Source: CALZBJ01 sp945619025 (lineage in GTDB: Bacteria > Pseudomonadota > Gammaproteobacteria > Cardiobacteriales > Wohlfahrtiimonadaceae). Taken from it: DNA of 64,000 nucleotides. Shown piece after piece: positions 61,382 through 64,000 of the stretch. Numbering within the stretch: the stretch's first letter is position 1; every line of letters starts with the position of its first letter. The stretch spans positions 1 through 64,000 of the forward strand of contig CALZBJ010000009.1 in assembly GCA_945619025.1 (NCBI GenBank), read 5' to 3'. The notes beneath the pieces are model-generated. The model saw nothing but the letters and a program-made list of their open reading frames with translations. It did not search any database and was not told the origin of the DNA. The position numbers were made by a program, and so were the translations under genes.

Positions 61382-62925
61382 TGAGTTTTGATAAACCAAA
61401 ATCTTCCCGCAATGCCGGATCAAATCGTAACGAGCGCGGTGAAAATCGTCGCGACAATCGGAGTGGTTCTCGTCGTGATGATCGCCGTGGAGGCGGTTCG
61501 AAATGGGGCAACCAACGAGATAATCAATGCGGCAGACAAGGGGGATTTAATCGAGGTTTCAATCGAAATCGTCCTGTTAGAAAACCTGAGCCGGTGAGCG
61601 ATGTGTTGCCTTTTGAGACGCTCATGACGATTCCGCGCTATGTGGCTGTTCATGCGCTTAGCCGAGTACTCGGGGGCGATTCACTGGCCGATATTTTAGA
61701 TCGCGTGTCAGATCATCTATCGGATCAAGATCGCCGTTTTGCTCACCATCTTCTTTATGGTGCGCTCCGTGAGTATGATTATCTTGATGATGTGCTCGAT
61801 GCACTGCTTAAAACGCCCATTAAAGATCAAGAGCGCGAGGTGCGCGTTGCCCTTATTTTAGCGCTGTTTGAAGTGACCGAGATGGCAACGGCGGATTATG
61901 CCGGCGTTCATTCGTGGGTTGAGCTGCTTAAGGGAATGGATAAAGCGTGGGCGACAGGGCTCATGAATGCGATTTTACGCGGTGTGTTACGCGATGGAAT
62001 GCCTGAGCCAAAAGGCCGAGCAGGGCGCTATAATCTGCCTCAATGGCTCACCACAAAATTAGAGAAAAACTGGAAGCGCCCCAATTTAGAAAAAATGAGT
62101 GAGACCTATCGCGAACATGCGGTGATGACACTTCGGGTAAATCCGCGCTTTTTTACTCGGGATATCTATCTCTTTATGCTCCGCGCGGAAGGGATTGAGG
62201 CCTACGCTCATCAATTTGTGAAAAGTGCGATTGTGCTCGATAGAGCGATCAATGTGCATGATCTGCCTCATTTTGATAAAGGCGCGGTAACGGTTCAAGA
62301 TGCCTCAGCGCAACTTGCGGCAACGCTTTTATCACCTAAAGAGGGGGAAACGATTTTAGATGCATGTGCTGCGCCGGGCGGAAAAACAACTGCACTTTTA
62401 GAGCTCGCAACGCCTGAAAAACTTGTCGCGATTGATCAATCGGAGCGCCGCTTAGAGCGTGTGAAAGAGAATATCATTCGCGCAGTCGGTGAATTGCCGG
62501 ACTATGTCACGATTGAAGCGGCGGATGCCTCGCTTTACGAAAGTGACACGCTTTTTGATAAAATTTTACTCGACGTACCCTGTTCAGCGACGGGAATTTT
62601 GCATCGTCACCCTGATATTAAACGCCTACGCAAAGAGAGTGATATTGCCGAGCTTGCCAAAACGCAACTGGCGATTTTACAGCATGCGTGGACACTACTT
62701 AAACCCGGTGGTCGCCTGCTTTACGCGACTTGCTCGGTGTTAAAAGAGGAAAATGAGGCGCAGCTCTATCAGTTTATGGAAGGCCGTACGGATGCAATCT
62801 CGGTGCCGATCAAAATCGATGGGGGCGAGGCGCAACATTACGGGGTGCAAATTCTTCCGATCTATTTTGATAAAGCCGCGCGAATGGATGGGTTTTATTA
62901 TGCGCTGTTAGAGAAAAAAGCGTAA
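61381..62925 (+). CDS. rsmB: 16S rRNA m5C967 methyltransferase RsmB, with basic N-terminal extension
   Basis: Methylates C967 of 16S rRNA using S-adenosylmethionine. The 514-residue protein is about 85 residues longer than E. coli RsmB (429). Residues 1-70 are a low-complexity segment dominated by Arg, Asn and Gly (RRGGG, GGFNRGFNRNRP). Then come the NusB-like domain (about 80-215) and the methyltransferase domain, with DACAAPGGKT, the catalytic DVPCSATG and YATCSV. The start is the TAATG overlap with fmt; no later Met would remove the extension without losing coupling. Confidence 0.94.
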   Translation: MSFDKPKSSRNAGSNRNERGENRRDNRSGSRRDDRRGGGSKWGNQRDNQCGRQGGFNRGFNRNRPVRKPEPVSDVLPFETLMTIPRYVAVHALSRVLGGDSLADILDRVSDHLSDQDRRFAHHLLYGALREYDYLDDVLDALLKTPIKDQEREVRVALILALFEVTEMATADYAGVHSWVELLKGMDKAWATGLMNAILRGVLRDGMPEPKGRAGRYNLPQWLTTKLEKNWKRPNLEKMSETYREHAVMTLRVNPRFFTRDIYLFMLRAEGIEAYAHQFVKSAIVLDRAINVHDLPHFDKGAVTVQDASAQLAATLLSPKEGETILDACAAPGGKTTALLELATPEKLVAIDQSERRLERVKENIIRAVGELPDYVTIEAADASLYESDTLFDKILLDVPCSATGILHRHPDIKRLRKESDIAELAKTQLAILQHAWTLLKPGGRLLYATCSVLKEENEAQLYQFMEGRTDAISVPIKIDGGEAQHYGVQILPIYFDKAARMDGFYYALLEKKA

Positions 62926-62936
62926 CGAGGATCACG

Positions 62937-63500
62937 ATGAGAGAGCAGATTAAGCAGGGGTTTTTAATGGTCATGCTCTCTCTTTTCGCCTTAAATTTTT
63001 TCGCAGTCGCGGCGGAATCGGAGCTTGTGATCAATAGCGTTGAGGCAAAAGCGTTGCCGAAAAATCGCATTCAGCTCTCAGCCGATTCAACAATCACCAT
63101 GAGCCGCGAGCAGATCGATATGCTCTATAACGGGATTCCGCTCACCTTTAATTACGAGCTAAAAGTCTCGGAGCTTTTAGTGCTAGGGCTGACCAATGTG
63201 GTGGCGGAACATAAATTTCGTTACGCCCTTAAATATCACGCGCTTTCAAAGCAATTTGTGGTGCGCGATCTGATTAATAATACGCAATCGAGCCATCCGA
63301 CGCTGAGTCTGGCGCTTGCGCAAATTTCTGAAATTCAAAATTTTAAATTTACCCTAGAGCGTGATGAGGATCGGCAATATCAAGGGCTTTTAAAGCTTTG
63401 GCTTGATATTGAAGCGCTTCCCGCACCGCTACGGATTCCGGCCTATTTGTCGAGTCGCTGGGGATTAAATTCGGGCTGGTATCGTTGGAGTGTGCCGTAA
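62937..63500 (+). CDS. DUF4390 family protein
   Basis: Function unknown, 187 residues. A signal peptide or anchor (about 1-26, ending AVAAE) is followed by a predicted beta-rich domain with LSADSTITMSREQIDML, FNYELKVS, YALKYHALSKQFVVRD and the conserved C-terminal SSRWGLNSGWYRWSVP. The gene lies 11 bases after rsmB and overlaps the next kinase gene by one base. DUF4390 genes are commonly found between rsmB and an NtrY-like kinase, so a role in sensing at the membrane is inferred. Confidence 0.85.
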   Translation: MREQIKQGFLMVMLSLFALNFFAVAAESELVINSVEAKALPKNRIQLSADSTITMSREQIDMLYNGIPLTFNYELKVSELLVLGLTNVVAEHKFRYALKYHALSKQFVVRDLINNTQSSHPTLSLALAQISEIQNFKFTLERDEDRQYQGLLKLWLDIEALPAPLRIPAYLSSRWGLNSGWYRWSVP

Positions 63501-64000
63501 TGAAACTATTGAAGAAAAACGGATTTGTCCCCTTCTTACTGCTGTCAGTCTTTCTCATTGTGATTTTAGCGCTGATGGCGCGCTCGATGGAATCGGTTGC
63601 TCTTTACACGAAAAATTACACCTGGCTTGTAATCGCCGGTGTGGTGCTCTTTTTACTGCTTCTTTTCCAGATTCTCTATTATCTATTACAACTGGTATCG
63701 AGCGTCCGTAAACGGCGGGTGGGTTCGCGTTTAAATGCGCGGATGATGCTTTTTTTCTCGGGGCTCTCGATCATTCCGATCGTGCTCTTTTTTGTCTTTT
63801 CGAGTGCACTCTTAACACGCAGCATTGATAGTTGGTTTGATGAATCGCTCGATAAAGGCTTTGATGATGCACTCGCCCTTGCGCAATCAGCGCTGGAAAC
63901 TCGGCGCTTAGATGCATTACAGATTACCCAATATGTGGGCAATCGCGTCGCTTATCTCTCCTATTTGGATTTGGCCTATCAAATTGAGAGCCTCCGCTCT
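63500..64000 (+). CDS. NtrY-like sensor histidine kinase, N-terminal part
   Basis: The gene runs off the window at 64000 in frame. It starts at ATG 63500 (MKLLKKNGFVPFLLLSV), sharing one base with the DUF4390 stop. The first 167 residues show three hydrophobic segments (about 10-28, 40-62 and 76-98), an Arg-rich turn (SSVRKRRVGSRLNARM) and then a periplasmic region beginning SIDSWFDESLDKGFDDAL, which matches the N-terminus of NtrY-type kinases. The kinase domain lies outside, so the call depends on this part and context. Confidence 0.8.
   Translation, partial: MKLLKKNGFVPFLLLSVFLIVILALMARSMESVALYTKNYTWLVIAGVVLFLLLLFQILYYLLQLVSSVRKRRVGSRLNARMMLFFSGLSIIPIVLFFVFSSALLTRSIDSWFDESLDKGFDDALALAQSALETRRLDALQITQYVGNRVAYLSYLDLAYQIESLRS

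Noticed and set aside
1..64000. Prophage, insertion sequence, CRISPR, tRNA or rRNA genes.
   Set aside because: No integrase, transposase, repeat-spacer array, clover-leaf or rRNA segment was seen; the codon style is even across the window.

Overview
This window is a stretch of bacterial chromosome made almost entirely of housekeeping genes. The best fit is a gammaproteobacterium. It has ZipA next to ligA, the cdsA-dxr-rseP-bamA-skp-lpxD-fabZ-lpxA-lpxB-rnhB cluster, a ratA-rnfH pair, def-fmt-rsmB, potGHI, a RelA-type (hydrolase-dead) ppGpp synthetase and a full lipid A/outer-membrane pathway, so the cell is Gram-negative. Base composition is moderate and even throughout. Gene order and the fused SecDF make me think of Cardiobacteriales-like lineages (Ignatzschineria/Wohlfahrtiimonas type), but that is inference and no marker gene here settles it. 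I see no prophage, insertion sequence, CRISPR array, tRNA or rRNA.

Layout. 1-10.3 kb (+): envelope cluster for phospholipid (cdsA end), isoprenoid (dxr), site-2 protease (rseP), outer-membrane assembly (bamA, skp), lipid A (lpxD, fabZ, lpxA, lpxB) and rnhB. 10.4-11.6 kb (+): an orphan mlaD and recO, closed by a bidirectional terminator. 11.7-17.5 kb (-): putrescine importer potGHI without its binding protein, then mutS. 17.6-22.4 kb (+): TerC/CorC membrane protein, hslO, ubiX, an RDD membrane protein and an unknown protein. 22.5-29.1 kb (+): zipA, ligA, a DUF2628-like protein, trmO and relA. 29.2-36.2 kb: glyA (-), then a PCMT-like gene, parC, rplY, pth and ychF (+).

36.2-38.9 kb is the only region with an accessory flavour: a 52-codon orphan gene with its own promoter and terminator, crcB and a VanX-type dipeptidase (-), a GNAT acetyltransferase and ung (+). 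39.0-51.3 kb (-): a PBP5-like carboxypeptidase with a SPOR domain, an M17 aminopeptidase, ftsK, a fused secDF, yajC and tkt. 51.5-54.6 kb (+): pyrG, a duplicated-domain lipoprotein and trmL. 54.6-59.6 kb (-): rnfH, ratA, a short pta, ackA and a LysM protein. 59.7-64 kb (+): def, fmt, rsmB, a DUF4390 protein and the start of an NtrY-like sensor kinase.

The genes work together mainly in envelope building (lipid A, BAM, Sec, peptidoglycan trimming), DNA repair and segregation (mutS, recO, ung, ligA, parC, ftsK) and translation quality (pth, ychF, def, fmt, trmL, trmO, rsmB). I found no convincing new multi-gene system. The points most worth a second look are Ile at the ParC position equivalent to E. 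coli Ser80, the orphan secreted-peptide gene at 36.3 kb, a 5S-rRNA-like hairpin in the rplY leader, the SecDF fusion, the domain-deleted Pta and the Arg/Asn/Gly-rich N-terminus of RsmB.
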